From the NCBI GenBank assembly GCA_945929965.1, contig CAMEOT010000011.1:1-64000 (forward strand): DNA of 64,000 bases, in the 5' to 3' direction. Below are positions 16,898 to 25,937 of this stretch, one piece after another. Position 1 is the first letter of the stretch, and each line of letters begins with the position of its first letter. The notes beneath the pieces are model-generated. The model did not search any database, had not been told where the DNA came from, and saw only the letters and a list, made by a program, of their open reading frames with translations. Origin of the DNA: an uncultured Lachnospiraceae bacterium. Its GTDB lineage: Bacteria > Bacillota > Clostridia > Lachnospirales > Lachnospiraceae. Position numbers and translations under genes: made by a program.

Positions 16898-17658
16898 TCA
16901 CGGTGCGGGGCATGCACATGCTGCAACAGGCGGATGTCATCATCTATGCGGGATCGCTGGTGAACCCGCAGCTGTTAGAATATGCCAGAGCTGGTTGTGA
17001 GATTCATAACAGCGCGCGCCTGACCCTAGAAGAAGTGCTTACGCTCATGCAGGAGGCACAGGTGCAGGGGAAAATACTGGTGCGTCTGCACACCGGAGAA
17101 CCCAGCATCTATGGTGCGGTGCGGGAGCAGATGGATGCACTGGACGAGCTGGGAATCCCTTATGAGAGCTGTCCGGGAGTCAGTGCCTGCTTCGGTGCGG
17201 CGGCATCGTTAAATCTGGAATATACCCTGCCCGGTGTCTCCCAGACTCTGATCATCACCCGTATGGAAGGACGGACCGGAGTACCGCAGAAGGAGAGTAT
17301 CGAAAGTCTGGCAGCCCATCAGGCTTCCATGGCGATCTATTTAAGCACGGGAATGCTGCGGGAGCTGAGCCGCAGACTGATCGTGGGCGGTTATGCGCCG
17401 GACACCCCCGCAGCCCTTGTCTACAAGGCAACCTGGCCGGAGGAAGAGGCTTATATCTGTACGGTGGAGACACTGGCACAGGTAGCGGAAGAACACGGCA
17501 TCAAAAAGACCGCACTGGTACTGGTGGGGGATGTTATCACCCATGGAAATTATCAGAAGTCGAGACTGTATGCGGCAGATTTCTCCACAGAGTTCCGTCA
17601 GGCAAAATGCGGTGCCGCACAGGCTAAGAAAACGCAGGAGGAACGGCGTGAAGATTAG
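16855..17658 (+). CDS. cbiF: cobalt-precorrin-4 C11-methyltransferase CbiF
   Basis: SAM-dependent methylation of cobalt-precorrin-4 at C11. It is a 267-residue member of the precorrin methyltransferase fold. The N-terminal VYFVGAGSGAADLITVRG, the YAGSLVNPQLL stretch, LHTGEPSIYGAVREQM and GVSACFGAAASL identify the C11 enzyme. GTAAGGAGGCGGAGGA upstream gives a strong ribosome site inside cbiD. Its stop overlaps the GTG start of cbiG by 11 bases. Confidence 0.95.
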   Translation: MVYFVGAGSGAADLITVRGMHMLQQADVIIYAGSLVNPQLLEYARAGCEIHNSARLTLEEVLTLMQEAQVQGKILVRLHTGEPSIYGAVREQMDALDELGIPYESCPGVSACFGAAASLNLEYTLPGVSQTLIITRMEGRTGVPQKESIESLAAHQASMAIYLSTGMLRELSRRLIVGGYAPDTPAALVYKATWPEEEAYICTVETLAQVAEEHGIKKTALVLVGDVITHGNYQKSRLYAADFSTEFRQAKCGAAQAKKTQEERRED

Positions 17659-18814
17659 TGTGATCAGCTTTACAAAAACAGGAAAACAGCTGGCGGAGCG
17701 GATCCGGGAGAGCATGGACGGGGAAGATGAGACCGTTATCCTATATACCAAATGCTCCCGAAAAAAGACAGTGCAGACAGCGAAAAACAGTGGGGACGTT
17801 ACAACGCAGACATTCGGGGGAATTCCGAACAAAGACAGTAACGTACCGACAGATAATACCGGGGATACAATAGCGGTACAGGAGAGCGTGTCAGCCTGGG
17901 CCGGTGAGCAGATGGCGGCTCACCATGCACTTATATTCATCGGTGCCTGCGGTATCGCGGTCCGTGCCATTGCCCCCTGGATCATGGATAAACTGCATGA
18001 CAGTCCGGTACTGGTGGCAGACGAAATGGGAAAGTATGTGATTCCCTTGTTGTCCGGACATGTGGGTGGAGCCAACGAACTGGCGGTCCGTCTGGCAGGA
18101 GCATTGGGTGCCATCCCGGTGATCACCACGGCCACAGACTTACATGACAGTTTCGCAGTGGATATCTTTGCCAAAAGGAATGATCTGCGGATCTGCAACC
18201 GGGAAGGGATTGCCAGAGTGTCTGCAAAAGTACTGGCAGGCGAGGAAATTACCATGTCGATACAGACAGGACATCTGGCTGTGGACGAGACCATTCCGTC
18301 AGGGATCCGGCTGTGTGCGTATCCCCCTGCGGGGAAGGTGGATGTCCTGATTGCGGACGGCACGGAAGAAATATTTCGAAAAGAGTCAGCAGAACTGTTG
18401 CTGCAGCCGAAAAAATATATTCTGGGCGTGGGCTGCAAGAGGGCTACGGACAGTGCAAAGCTGGATTTATTTTTAAAAAAAATACTGGAAGAACAGGGCA
18501 TTGTCATAGAGCAGATCGCAGCATTAGCTTCTATTGACGTGAAAAAAGAGGAACTATGCCTGCTGGAATTCAGTGAAAAATACAGGATACCGTTTAGGAC
18601 TTATACAGCGCAGGAATTACAGGCGGTGCCGGGAGAATTTCACAGTTCCGAGTTCGTAAAGGCACAGGTGGGCGTGGACAATGTATGCGAGCGCGCCGCT
18701 CTAAAAGCAGCCGGGACAGGCGGATGGATACTTTTAAGCAAGCAGGCGCAGGATGGTATGACGGCGGCAATTGCGGAGAGAGCCATGCAAAACCTACAAT
18801 GGATGGAAGAGTGA
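17648..18814 (+). CDS. cbiG: cobalt-precorrin-5A hydrolase CbiG
   Basis: Opens the delta-lactone and releases the C20 fragment as acetaldehyde. A GTG start at 17648 is chosen because CAGGAGGAACGGC lies directly upstream; the open frame further 5' is only the shadow of cbiF. The 388-residue protein has an N-terminal domain with FIGACGIAVRAIAPW, DEMGKYVIPLLSGHVGGANELA and TTATD, then a C-terminal CbiG domain with LGVGCKRATD and FVKAQVGVDNVCERAAL. Residues about 35-80 are a Thr/Asn/Asp-rich loop, longer than I would expect. Confidence 0.94.
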   Translation: MKISVISFTKTGKQLAERIRESMDGEDETVILYTKCSRKKTVQTAKNSGDVTTQTFGGIPNKDSNVPTDNTGDTIAVQESVSAWAGEQMAAHHALIFIGACGIAVRAIAPWIMDKLHDSPVLVADEMGKYVIPLLSGHVGGANELAVRLAGALGAIPVITTATDLHDSFAVDIFAKRNDLRICNREGIARVSAKVLAGEEITMSIQTGHLAVDETIPSGIRLCAYPPAGKVDVLIADGTEEIFRKESAELLLQPKKYILGVGCKRATDSAKLDLFLKKILEEQGIVIEQIAALASIDVKKEELCLLEFSEKYRIPFRTYTAQELQAVPGEFHSSEFVKAQVGVDNVCERAALKAAGTGGWILLSKQAQDGMTAAIAERAMQNLQWMEE

Positions 18815-18859
18815 GAGAAGCTGGGCGTGGCTTGCCTATGATGGAGAGAGGAAAATCAG

Positions 18860-19606
18860 ATGAGCAATAGAATCTATATCGTGGGAATAGGTCCCGGCAG
18901 GGAAGAAATGATGACAGGGGAAGCCGTTGCTGCGCTGGAGCAGGCAGATGTGATCGTGGGTTATACCGTATATGTCAAATTACTGGGAGAACGGTTCGCC
19001 GGGAAAAAAATGCTGACCACCCCCATGAGGCAGGAGACAGAACGATGCGAACTGTGTTTTAGGGAGGCGGAAGCCGGGAAGCGGGTGGCATTGATCTGCA
19101 GCGGCGATGCCGGTATCTACGGTCTGGCATCGCTGATGTATGAACTGGGAGAAGAATATCCCCAGACGGAACTGATCGTGATCCCCGGTATTACAGCGGC
19201 AAGCAGTGGGGCGGCGGTACTGGGAGCACCCTTAAACCATGATTTCTGTGTGATCAGTTTAAGTGATCTGTTGACTCCCTGGGAGAAGATCGAAAAGAGA
19301 CTGCGGGCAGCAGCAACGGGAGATTTTGCTATGGCAATTTACAATCCTTCCAGTCATAGGCGAAAGGATTATCTGCAAAGGGCCTGTGATATTTTACTGG
19401 AAACCATAGAAGGGGAGCGCCCCTGCGGCTATGTGGAAAACATCGGCAGAGAAGGCACCCGGGCGGTGACCTGTACGCTGCGGGAATTAAGAGATCGGGA
19501 AGTCAATATGTTCACCACGGTATTTATCGGCAATTCGGAGACGGAGATCCTTAGGGACAAGCTGATCACAAAGCGCGGATATCATGTGGAGAATAACATA
19601 CATTAA
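18860..19606 (+). CDS. cbiH: cobalt-precorrin-3 C17-methyltransferase CbiH
   Basis: SAM-dependent C17 methylation with ring contraction. The 248 residues fit the family: IVGIGPGREEMMTGEAVAALE at the N-terminus, VVGYTVYV-like VGYTVYVKLL, CSGDAGIYGLASLMYE, then PGITAASSGAAVLGAPLNHDF and LSDLLTPW. GGAGAGGAAAATCAG precedes the ATG. It follows cbiG closely and leads into the cbiJ-E-T fusion. Confidence 0.95.
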   Translation: MSNRIYIVGIGPGREEMMTGEAVAALEQADVIVGYTVYVKLLGERFAGKKMLTTPMRQETERCELCFREAEAGKRVALICSGDAGIYGLASLMYELGEEYPQTELIVIPGITAASSGAAVLGAPLNHDFCVISLSDLLTPWEKIEKRLRAAATGDFAMAIYNPSSHRRKDYLQRACDILLETIEGERPCGYVENIGREGTRAVTCTLRELRDREVNMFTTVFIGNSETEILRDKLITKRGYHVENNIH

Positions 19607-19629
19607 GTTCTCTTTGGGAGGAGAGCAGG

Positions 19630-21852
19630 ATGAAAAAAATAGTAATTTTTGCAGGCACCACAGAAGGACGGTGGCTGTCGGAAATCCTGGCAGATGCCGG
19701 AATCGCGCATACCGTGTGCGTGGCAACGGAATATGGTGAGATCGTGATGCGGGAACAGACAAAAGGCATAGAGGCGGCAGGGATAAAGGGGCAGCCACTC
19801 GTATCTCTTCACCGCGGCAGAATGGACCGGCAGCAGATGGAAGAATTTCTGCGTAACGAGGGCTATGAGATCGTAGTGGATGCCACCCACCCTTATGCCC
19901 GGGTCGTTACAGAGAACATACAGAGCGCTGTGAATACATTGAGAGCTATGGAAAGGGAAACACAGTTCCCCATTTACCTGCGTCTGGAGCGGGAAATTTC
20001 GGAGATTCCGGAAGCAGAGAAACATGCCATAAGTATCCGGTATTTTGAAAGCAATGCTGACTGTGCCAAAGCGCTGGAGAATACAGACGGCAATATTCTG
20101 CTGACCACAGGGAGTAAGGAACTGGCGACATATTGTGCCTCCGGCAGATTGTATGACCGCCTGTATGTGCGGATCCTTCCGGGCAGAGAGAGCCTGGAAC
20201 TGTGTATGGAGCAGGGAATCAAAGGCAGACAGATCCTGGCATTGCAGGGACCTTTTTCCACAGAGATGAACGCCGCTATCCTGAAGCAATACGATATCCA
20301 TCACATGGTCACGAAAAACAGCGGACGCACCGGAGGGTACCAGGAGAAACTGGAAGCTGCGAAAATACTGGGAATTCCGGTGTATGTGATACAGCCTGCC
20401 AAGAAGGCTGTGGATACGTATTCTTTTGCGGAAATCTGTGGAAAACTGGAACAGCTCTGTAACTGTAAGCTCTCCGGGCAGGGCAGTATGGAGATCTGCC
20501 TCGCCGGAATCGGCATGGGCAGCAAAGACGGTCAGACACAAGAAGTGCAGCATGCGATCGAGACTGCGGATATTCTGCTGGGTGCGGAGCGCATGATCGA
20601 AAGATATTCTGCTAAAATCGAAAAAAGACCCTACTACATGACGGAGCAGATTCTGCCGTATCTGGAGCAATTACAGAAAAACGGTCTTACAGAACAGAAA
20701 GATCCCCTTCAGGTAACGGTCCTTTTTTCCGGGGATACCGGATTCTACAGCGGATGCAGGAAGCTGTATGTGGCATTGCAGGAAACCGTTGCCGCAGGAG
20801 CGTTGAACGCAGAAGTTCGGATCCTGCCGGGAATTTCTTCCGTGGTCACTCTGGCAGCCCGGGTGGGAGAAAGTTATGAAGATGCCGCCATTTTGAGCAT
20901 GCATGGTAAGAAGCTGAACCGGCTTTCGGCAACGGTGGAGAGCCATGAGAAGGTATTTTTACTGACCTCAGGAAGTGAGGACATCCGTAAGATCGGACGT
21001 CTGCTTGCAGAAGCGGGGATGACAGACTGTGAGGTGATCGTGGGATATCAGATGTCTTATCCGGAGGAAAGCATCCGGATCCTGACACCCGGGCAGTGTG
21101 AGGAGATTACAGAGGAAGGGCTGTATACCTGCCTGATCCGCAATCCTCACTGGCAACCGGAGCGCCTGACCCATGGAAGAGCCGACATCTGTTTCCTGCG
21201 GGATGCTTCGGAAAACGAGGGAAAGCTCCGCAGAACGCCAATGACAAAAGAAGAAGTCCGGGAAGTTAGCATCTGCAAGCTGCATCTGACACAAAACGCC
21301 GTGGTCTATGACATTGGCAGCGGTACCGGATCCGTCGCCATAGAGATCGCCGGGGTGCCCGGACGGGTGCAGGTCTATGCCATTGAGAGAAAGCCGGCGG
21401 CGGTGGAACTGCTTCGGAAGAACAGAGCACAGTTTCACATGGATAATATACAGATCATCGAAGCCCCGGCACCGGAGGGACTGGAGGAATTACCTGTGCC
21501 GACCCATGCCTTTATCGGCGGCAGCGGCGGCAAATTGATGGATATTTTACAGGTCTTGTACCGGAAGAATCCCCATATGCGTATTGTGATCAATGCCATC
21601 AGCATGGAGACCATTGCAGAACTTAAGGAGGTGCAGGATACTTTTCCGGTGGAAGAAGAGGAGATCCTGCAGATGCAGGTAAGCCGGGTGAAGAAGCTTT
21701 TAAGCTATCATCTGCCCCAGGCGGAAAATCCGGTATGGATCTGTTCGTTTACGTTTCGGGAGATAGGAACGGATCCTATGGAGAATTCGAAGAAAACAAA
21801 ACCGGGCGCAGAGGAGACCGGAAACGGTAAGAATGGAGAAGTACAGAGATGA
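19630..21852 (+). CDS. cbiJET: trifunctional CbiJ-CbiE-CbiT fusion
   Basis: One 740-residue chain carries three steps of corrin-ring synthesis. Residues about 1-275 are CbiJ, cobalt-precorrin-6A reductase (FAGTTEGRWLSEIL, DATHPYA, ALQGPFSTEMN, TKNSGRTGGYQEKL). Residues about 287-500 are CbiE, the C5-methyltransferase (ICLAGIGMGSKD, FSGDTGFYSGCRKLY, ILPGISSVVTLAARV). Residues about 520-735 are CbiT, the C15-methyltransferase/decarboxylase (RTPMTKEEVREVSICKL, YDIGSGTGSVAIEIA, FIGGSGGKL). No internal stop or frameshift separates them. GGGAGGAGAGCAGG precedes the ATG. CbiE-CbiT fusions (CobL) are common; inclusion of CbiJ is less usual. Ends in a 4-base ATGA overlap with cbiA. Confidence 0.95.
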   Translation: MKKIVIFAGTTEGRWLSEILADAGIAHTVCVATEYGEIVMREQTKGIEAAGIKGQPLVSLHRGRMDRQQMEEFLRNEGYEIVVDATHPYARVVTENIQSAVNTLRAMERETQFPIYLRLEREISEIPEAEKHAISIRYFESNADCAKALENTDGNILLTTGSKELATYCASGRLYDRLYVRILPGRESLELCMEQGIKGRQILALQGPFSTEMNAAILKQYDIHHMVTKNSGRTGGYQEKLEAAKILGIPVYVIQPAKKAVDTYSFAEICGKLEQLCNCKLSGQGSMEICLAGIGMGSKDGQTQEVQHAIETADILLGAERMIERYSAKIEKRPYYMTEQILPYLEQLQKNGLTEQKDPLQVTVLFSGDTGFYSGCRKLYVALQETVAAGALNAEVRILPGISSVVTLAARVGESYEDAAILSMHGKKLNRLSATVESHEKVFLLTSGSEDIRKIGRLLAEAGMTDCEVIVGYQMSYPEESIRILTPGQCEEITEEGLYTCLIRNPHWQPERLTHGRADICFLRDASENEGKLRRTPMTKEEVREVSICKLHLTQNAVVYDIGSGTGSVAIEIAGVPGRVQVYAIERKPAAVELLRKNRAQFHMDNIQIIEAPAPEGLEELPVPTHAFIGGSGGKLMDILQVLYRKNPHMRIVINAISMETIAELKEVQDTFPVEEEEILQMQVSRVKKLLSYHLPQAENPVWICSFTFREIGTDPMENSKKTKPGAEETGNGKNGEVQR

Positions 21853-23252
21853 CCGGAGCACAGAAAAAGAAGATACGCCGCATCATGATCGCCGCACCGA
21901 AGAGCGGCAGCGGCAAGACTACGATCACCTGTGGATTATTGCAGATTTTTAAAGAAGACGGAGAGGATATCTCTTCCTGCAAATGCGGTCCGGATTATAT
22001 CGATCCCATGTTCCACAGACAGGTGCTTGGGATTCCTGCCAGGAATCTGGATACCTTTTTTACCGGAGAAGAAGGCACCCGTAAGCTGTTTTTGAAGGAT
22101 CGCAGAGAAGGCGAGCTTGTGGTCATGGAAGGCGTCATGGGATTGTATGACGGGCTGGGCGGCATCCGTGAGGAAGGCTCCTCCTATCATCTGGCAAAGG
22201 TGACGCAGACCCCAATCATACTGGTAGTGGATGCAAAAGGCATGGGAAGATCGGTAATTTCTCTGATCGCCGGTTTTCTGGCTTACGATAAGGCACATCT
22301 GATCCGGGGCGTGATCTTCAACCGGATGTCCGCAGCCTATTATGAGATACTGAAGCCCTTGGCAGAAGATGAACTGGGCATTGCAGTACTTGGATATTTT
22401 CCGGAAAATAAGGACCTGCAGATCGCCGGCAGACATTTAGGTCTGTACATGCCGGGAGAACTGGAAGACTTGCAGGGACAGCTCCGTATGACAGCAGAGA
22501 GATTACGGGAGACCACAGACATTTCAAAGCTGTTGCAGATCGCAGAGGAAGCGGAGCCGTTGGAGGAAGAGACGCAAGTGGAGGACTCCGTAGAAACCAG
22601 CAAAGCAATACGCCCACGGATCGCCGTAGCCCGGGATGAAGCCTTTTGCTTTTATTACGAAGAGAACCTGCGACTGCTGGAACAGGCGGGCGCGGAACCG
22701 GTGTACTTTTCCCCACTGCATGACAGCGTATTGCCGGAAAATATTCATGGAATGTTATTGGGAGGCGGATATCCGGAACTGTATGCCGGGCAGTTAAGTG
22801 AGAACGATGCCATGCGTACAGCGATCCGGGAGGCAGTCACAGACGGCCTGCCCACAGTGGCAGAGTGCGGTGGTTTTCTATACCTGCATACGACCCTGAC
22901 GGACCAGGAAGGACATTCTTATCCCATGGTTGGAGCCCTGCCCGGAAAATGCTTCGACACCGGACATCTGGTGCGCTTCGGATACATTGAACTGGAAGAG
23001 AGCAGCGGATATTTTATGTCTCATGGCAGCAGCATCCGTGCCCACGAATTCCACTATTATGACAGTGAGGACAACGGCGCAGACTGCATCGCTACCAAAC
23101 CAGCCACCGGACGAAATTATCCCTGCATCCACGTGGGAGAGAATCACTGGTACGGCTTCCCCCACCTCTACTATCCCTCCTGCCCGGAGTTTGCAAAACG
23201 GTTTGTGGAGAAAGCAAAAAAATTCTCAAAAAGCGGAAAAGATGTGTTATAA
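21849..23252 (+). CDS. cbiA: cobyrinate a,c-diamide synthase CbiA
   Basis: ATP- and glutamine-dependent amidation of cobyrinate at the a and c side chains. The 467-residue enzyme has the N-terminal P-loop IAAPKSGSGKTTITCGL, KCGPDYIDPMFH, EGVMGLYDG, and a C-terminal glutaminase domain with GGGYPELYA, the nucleophile region AECGGFLYL and the histidine in IHVGENHWYGFPHL. It is the last gene of the cobalamin unit. The 3' end contains a likely promoter for the next gene. Confidence 0.95.
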   Translation: MTGAQKKKIRRIMIAAPKSGSGKTTITCGLLQIFKEDGEDISSCKCGPDYIDPMFHRQVLGIPARNLDTFFTGEEGTRKLFLKDRREGELVVMEGVMGLYDGLGGIREEGSSYHLAKVTQTPIILVVDAKGMGRSVISLIAGFLAYDKAHLIRGVIFNRMSAAYYEILKPLAEDELGIAVLGYFPENKDLQIAGRHLGLYMPGELEDLQGQLRMTAERLRETTDISKLLQIAEEAEPLEEETQVEDSVETSKAIRPRIAVARDEAFCFYYEENLRLLEQAGAEPVYFSPLHDSVLPENIHGMLLGGGYPELYAGQLSENDAMRTAIREAVTDGLPTVAECGGFLYLHTTLTDQEGHSYPMVGALPGKCFDTGHLVRFGYIELEESSGYFMSHGSSIRAHEFHYYDSEDNGADCIATKPATGRNYPCIHVGENHWYGFPHLYYPSCPEFAKRFVEKAKKFSKSGKDVL

Positions 23253-23253
23253 T
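23223..23253 (+). promoter_or_regulatory. possible sigma-A promoter before the DUF362 gene
   Basis: TATAAT at 23248-23253 is preceded 19 bases earlier by TTCTCA (23223-23228). It sits over the end of cbiA. The -10 is perfect, the -35 weak. Confidence 0.5.
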
Positions 23254-23285
23254 CGTAATATCTTTTTTGCACGGAGGATAAATCA

Positions 23286-24416
23286 ATGGAAAAATCAAAG
23301 GTATATTTTACAGATTTCAGGACCCGTCTGGGAGAGGGCCTTCCCAGTAAGTTAAAGCGTCTGATGAAGGCGGCGGGGATTCAGAATATTGATATGGATC
23401 ACAAATTTGTTGCCATCAAGCTGCACTTCGGAGAGCTGGGCAACCTGGGCTTCTTACGTCCGAATTATGCGAAAGCAGTAGCGGATGTGGTAAAGGAGCT
23501 GGGAGGTGTGCCTTTTTTGACTGACTGCAATACCCTGTATCCCGGCAGCCGTAAGAATGCCATCGAGCATATGTACTGTGCCTGGGAGAACGGTTTCACA
23601 CCCCTGACGGTAGGGTGCCCTGTGATCATCGGCGATGGACTGAAGGGAACGGATGACATCGAGGTACCGGTAGAAGGCGGCGAATATGTGAAGAATGCGA
23701 AGATCGGTCGTGCCATCATGGATGCGGATGTGTTTATTTCCCTGAATCATTTCAAAGGACATGAGACGGCGGGCTTTGGCGGTGCTATTAAAAATATCGG
23801 TATGGGCTGCGGTTCCAGAGCGGGCAAAATGGAGCAGCATGCGCAGGGCAAGCCGAAGATCAACGAGAGTCTGTGCCGGGGCTGTAAGCGCTGCATGAAG
23901 GAATGTGCCAATGATGGACTGGTATATGATGAGACCACACATAAGATGCACATTGATCATGAAAAATGTCTGGGCTGCGGACGCTGCATCGGCGCCTGCA
24001 ATTTTGATGCGATCCACAGCGGCGATGCTGCGGCGACGAAGGATTTCAACTGCCGCATGGCAGAATATGCGAAGGCTGTCGTGGACGGCAGACCGAATTT
24101 CCATATTTCTCTGGTAGTGGATGTGTCTCCAAACTGTGACTGCCACTGCGAGAACGATGCTCCTATTCTGCCTAATATCGGTATGTTTGCATCCTTTGAT
24201 CCACTGGCGCTGGATCAGGCCTGCGTGGATGCCTGCCTGAAGCAGACACCGCTGCCGAACAGCCAGCTGGCGGATGCTATGGCAAAAGAAGGCTTTTGCG
24301 ATCACCATGATCATTTTGAAAATACCACTCCCAATGCGGAGTACAAGACCTGCCTGGAGCATGCGGAGAAGATCGGCATCGGCAGCAGAGACTATGAACT
24401 GATTAAGATTTCGTAA
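23286..24416 (+). CDS. DUF362 protein with two 4Fe-4S ferredoxin motifs
   Basis: A 376-residue protein in which a DUF362 domain (residues about 1-185 and again after 245, with FGELGNLGFLRPNYA and LNHFKGHETAGFGGAIKNIGMG) surrounds a two-cluster ferredoxin insert at about 190-240 (CRGCKRCMKEC and CLGCGRCIGAC). Such proteins are common in anaerobes and are thought to take part in electron transfer or iron-sulfur chemistry; the substrate is unknown. ACGGAGGATAAATC precedes the ATG. It is probably transcribed separately from the cobalamin genes. Confidence 0.88.
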   Translation: MEKSKVYFTDFRTRLGEGLPSKLKRLMKAAGIQNIDMDHKFVAIKLHFGELGNLGFLRPNYAKAVADVVKELGGVPFLTDCNTLYPGSRKNAIEHMYCAWENGFTPLTVGCPVIIGDGLKGTDDIEVPVEGGEYVKNAKIGRAIMDADVFISLNHFKGHETAGFGGAIKNIGMGCGSRAGKMEQHAQGKPKINESLCRGCKRCMKECANDGLVYDETTHKMHIDHEKCLGCGRCIGACNFDAIHSGDAAATKDFNCRMAEYAKAVVDGRPNFHISLVVDVSPNCDCHCENDAPILPNIGMFASFDPLALDQACVDACLKQTPLPNSQLADAMAKEGFCDHHDHFENTTPNAEYKTCLEHAEKIGIGSRDYELIKIS

Positions 24417-24469
24417 GCTCGAAAAGTGAAGAAATCGTTTATGAAGTAATTTTTGGAGAGGATGAACTT

Positions 24470-25870
24470 ATGCGGCCAATGGTAAGCATCATTGTTCCGA
24501 TATACAATGCGGAGAACTATTTACGACGCTGTGTCGACAGCATTTTGAACCAGGAATATACGGATTTTGAACTGCTGTTGGTCAATGATGGCAGTACGGA
24601 TGCTTCCGGCGACATATGTGAAGAATACGGAGACCAAGATCCCAGAGTCATTGTGATCCAAAAGGAGAACACCGGAGTCTCCGACAGCAGGAACCGGGCG
24701 CTTGACCGTGCCCGGGGAAAATATTTACAGTTCCTCGACAGTGACGACTGGATCACACCGGATGCCACCAGACTATTCGTGCGGGCAGCGGAGGAGTACG
24801 GCTGTGATATGGTCATTTCCGACTTTTACCGCGTGGTAGGAGAGCGTCTGTCCACCAAGGGAGACATCGAAGAGGAGGGCGTGCTCACCAGAGAAGAGTT
24901 CGCAGCACATATGATGGAGAACCCGGCGGATTTTTACTACGGTGTGTTGTGGAACAAGCTGTACCGCAGGGATATTGTGGAAGAGCATAATTTGCGCATG
25001 GATACGGATATCAACTGGTGCGAGGATTTTATGTTCAATCTGGAATATATCCGCTATGCGAAAGTATTCTATGCCCTGCATGCACCCATCTATTATTATG
25101 TGAAGCGGAAAGGCTCTCTTGCCAGTCAGGGCATTAATATCTCGAAGACTGTGAAGATGAAGTTGAATGTATTTGAGTACTACAATAACTTCTACAAGCA
25201 TGTTCTGGAAGAGGAAGATTATGAGAAGAATCGTCTGCAGGTGTACCGTTTCTTTATCGATGCTGCGGGGGATGGAACCGTTCCGCCTTCGATCCTGCCC
25301 GGTTCCAAGAAGCTGGGAGACGAGAGAGTCTTTGTCAATCCGGAGATCTTACAGGCGGAAGGACTGGCGGGAGAGGATTACCGTAAGAGAAAATTATTAG
25401 AACATTATCTGGAGCCGGTGGCATTAAAAGGAGATCTGAAGGTCATGGATGTGCGACTGCTTTTGTGCCTGTGTGAAAAGCATGAATGGGACAGCAGACG
25501 GGAACTGGCGGATTTCGCGGGAATCTCACGGACGAATCTGACCAGCGGATTGCAGCGTCTGACCATGAAGGGATTCCTGAAAGTAGAAGAGGTGAAGGAA
25601 CCCAAGCCATCCAAAAAAGATAAGACGACTGGAAAAAATAAAATGAAGACAGCGGAGATGGCAGAAACGAAGCGGAAGGAACGGGGAGGCAGGATCGTCG
25701 CGACGATTCTTCCGGCAGCGGATGCCATTATGAAAGAACTAAAGATGGCACAGAGAGATTATGATGCTGCCAGATTCGCCGGCTTCACAGAGGAAGAGCT
25801 CATTCAATACGCTGACCTGTCCGAGAAGATCAAAGAGAATACAAAGAATATTTTATACTTTCTTAATTGA
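24470..25870 (+). CDS. family 2 glycosyltransferase fused to a MarR-like winged-helix domain
   Basis: Residues about 1-240 are a GT-A fold family 2 glycosyltransferase: SIIVPIYNAENYLRRCVDSIL, VNDGSTDASGDIC, the DXD-like LDSDDWITPD and WCEDFMFN. The C-terminal part (from about 325) has an unrelated pattern: VMDVRLLLCLCEKHEW, then RRELADFAGISRTNLTSGLQRL with MKGFLKVEE, a Lys-rich wing, and helices resembling the MarR dimer region (AGFTEEELIQYADLSEKIKEN). The frame is uninterrupted between the two. The donor and acceptor are unknown. AGAGGATGAACTT upstream of the ATG is the likely ribosome site. Confidence 0.85.
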   Translation: MRPMVSIIVPIYNAENYLRRCVDSILNQEYTDFELLLVNDGSTDASGDICEEYGDQDPRVIVIQKENTGVSDSRNRALDRARGKYLQFLDSDDWITPDATRLFVRAAEEYGCDMVISDFYRVVGERLSTKGDIEEEGVLTREEFAAHMMENPADFYYGVLWNKLYRRDIVEEHNLRMDTDINWCEDFMFNLEYIRYAKVFYALHAPIYYYVKRKGSLASQGINISKTVKMKLNVFEYYNNFYKHVLEEEDYEKNRLQVYRFFIDAAGDGTVPPSILPGSKKLGDERVFVNPEILQAEGLAGEDYRKRKLLEHYLEPVALKGDLKVMDVRLLLCLCEKHEWDSRRELADFAGISRTNLTSGLQRLTMKGFLKVEEVKEPKPSKKDKTTGKNKMKTAEMAETKRKERGGRIVATILPAADAIMKELKMAQRDYDAARFAGFTEEELIQYADLSEKIKENTKNILYFLN

Positions 25871-25896
25871 CATGGTAGTTTCTGAAAAGTTATGAT
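25867..25896 (+). promoter_or_regulatory. sigma-A promoter of citrate synthase
   Basis: Perfect -35 TTGACA (25867-25872), 18-base spacer, TATGAT (25891-25896). The -35 overlaps the stop codon of the preceding gene. Confidence 0.65.
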
Positions 25897-25937
25897 AGAT
25901 AAGTATATATAAATGTGAGGGAAAGGAAGGTATTTGG

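Noticed and set aside
19603-20670. Antisense frame opposite cbiJ
   Set aside because: Composition is His/Cys/Arg-rich with no recognisable domain, and it fully overlaps a strongly supported gene.
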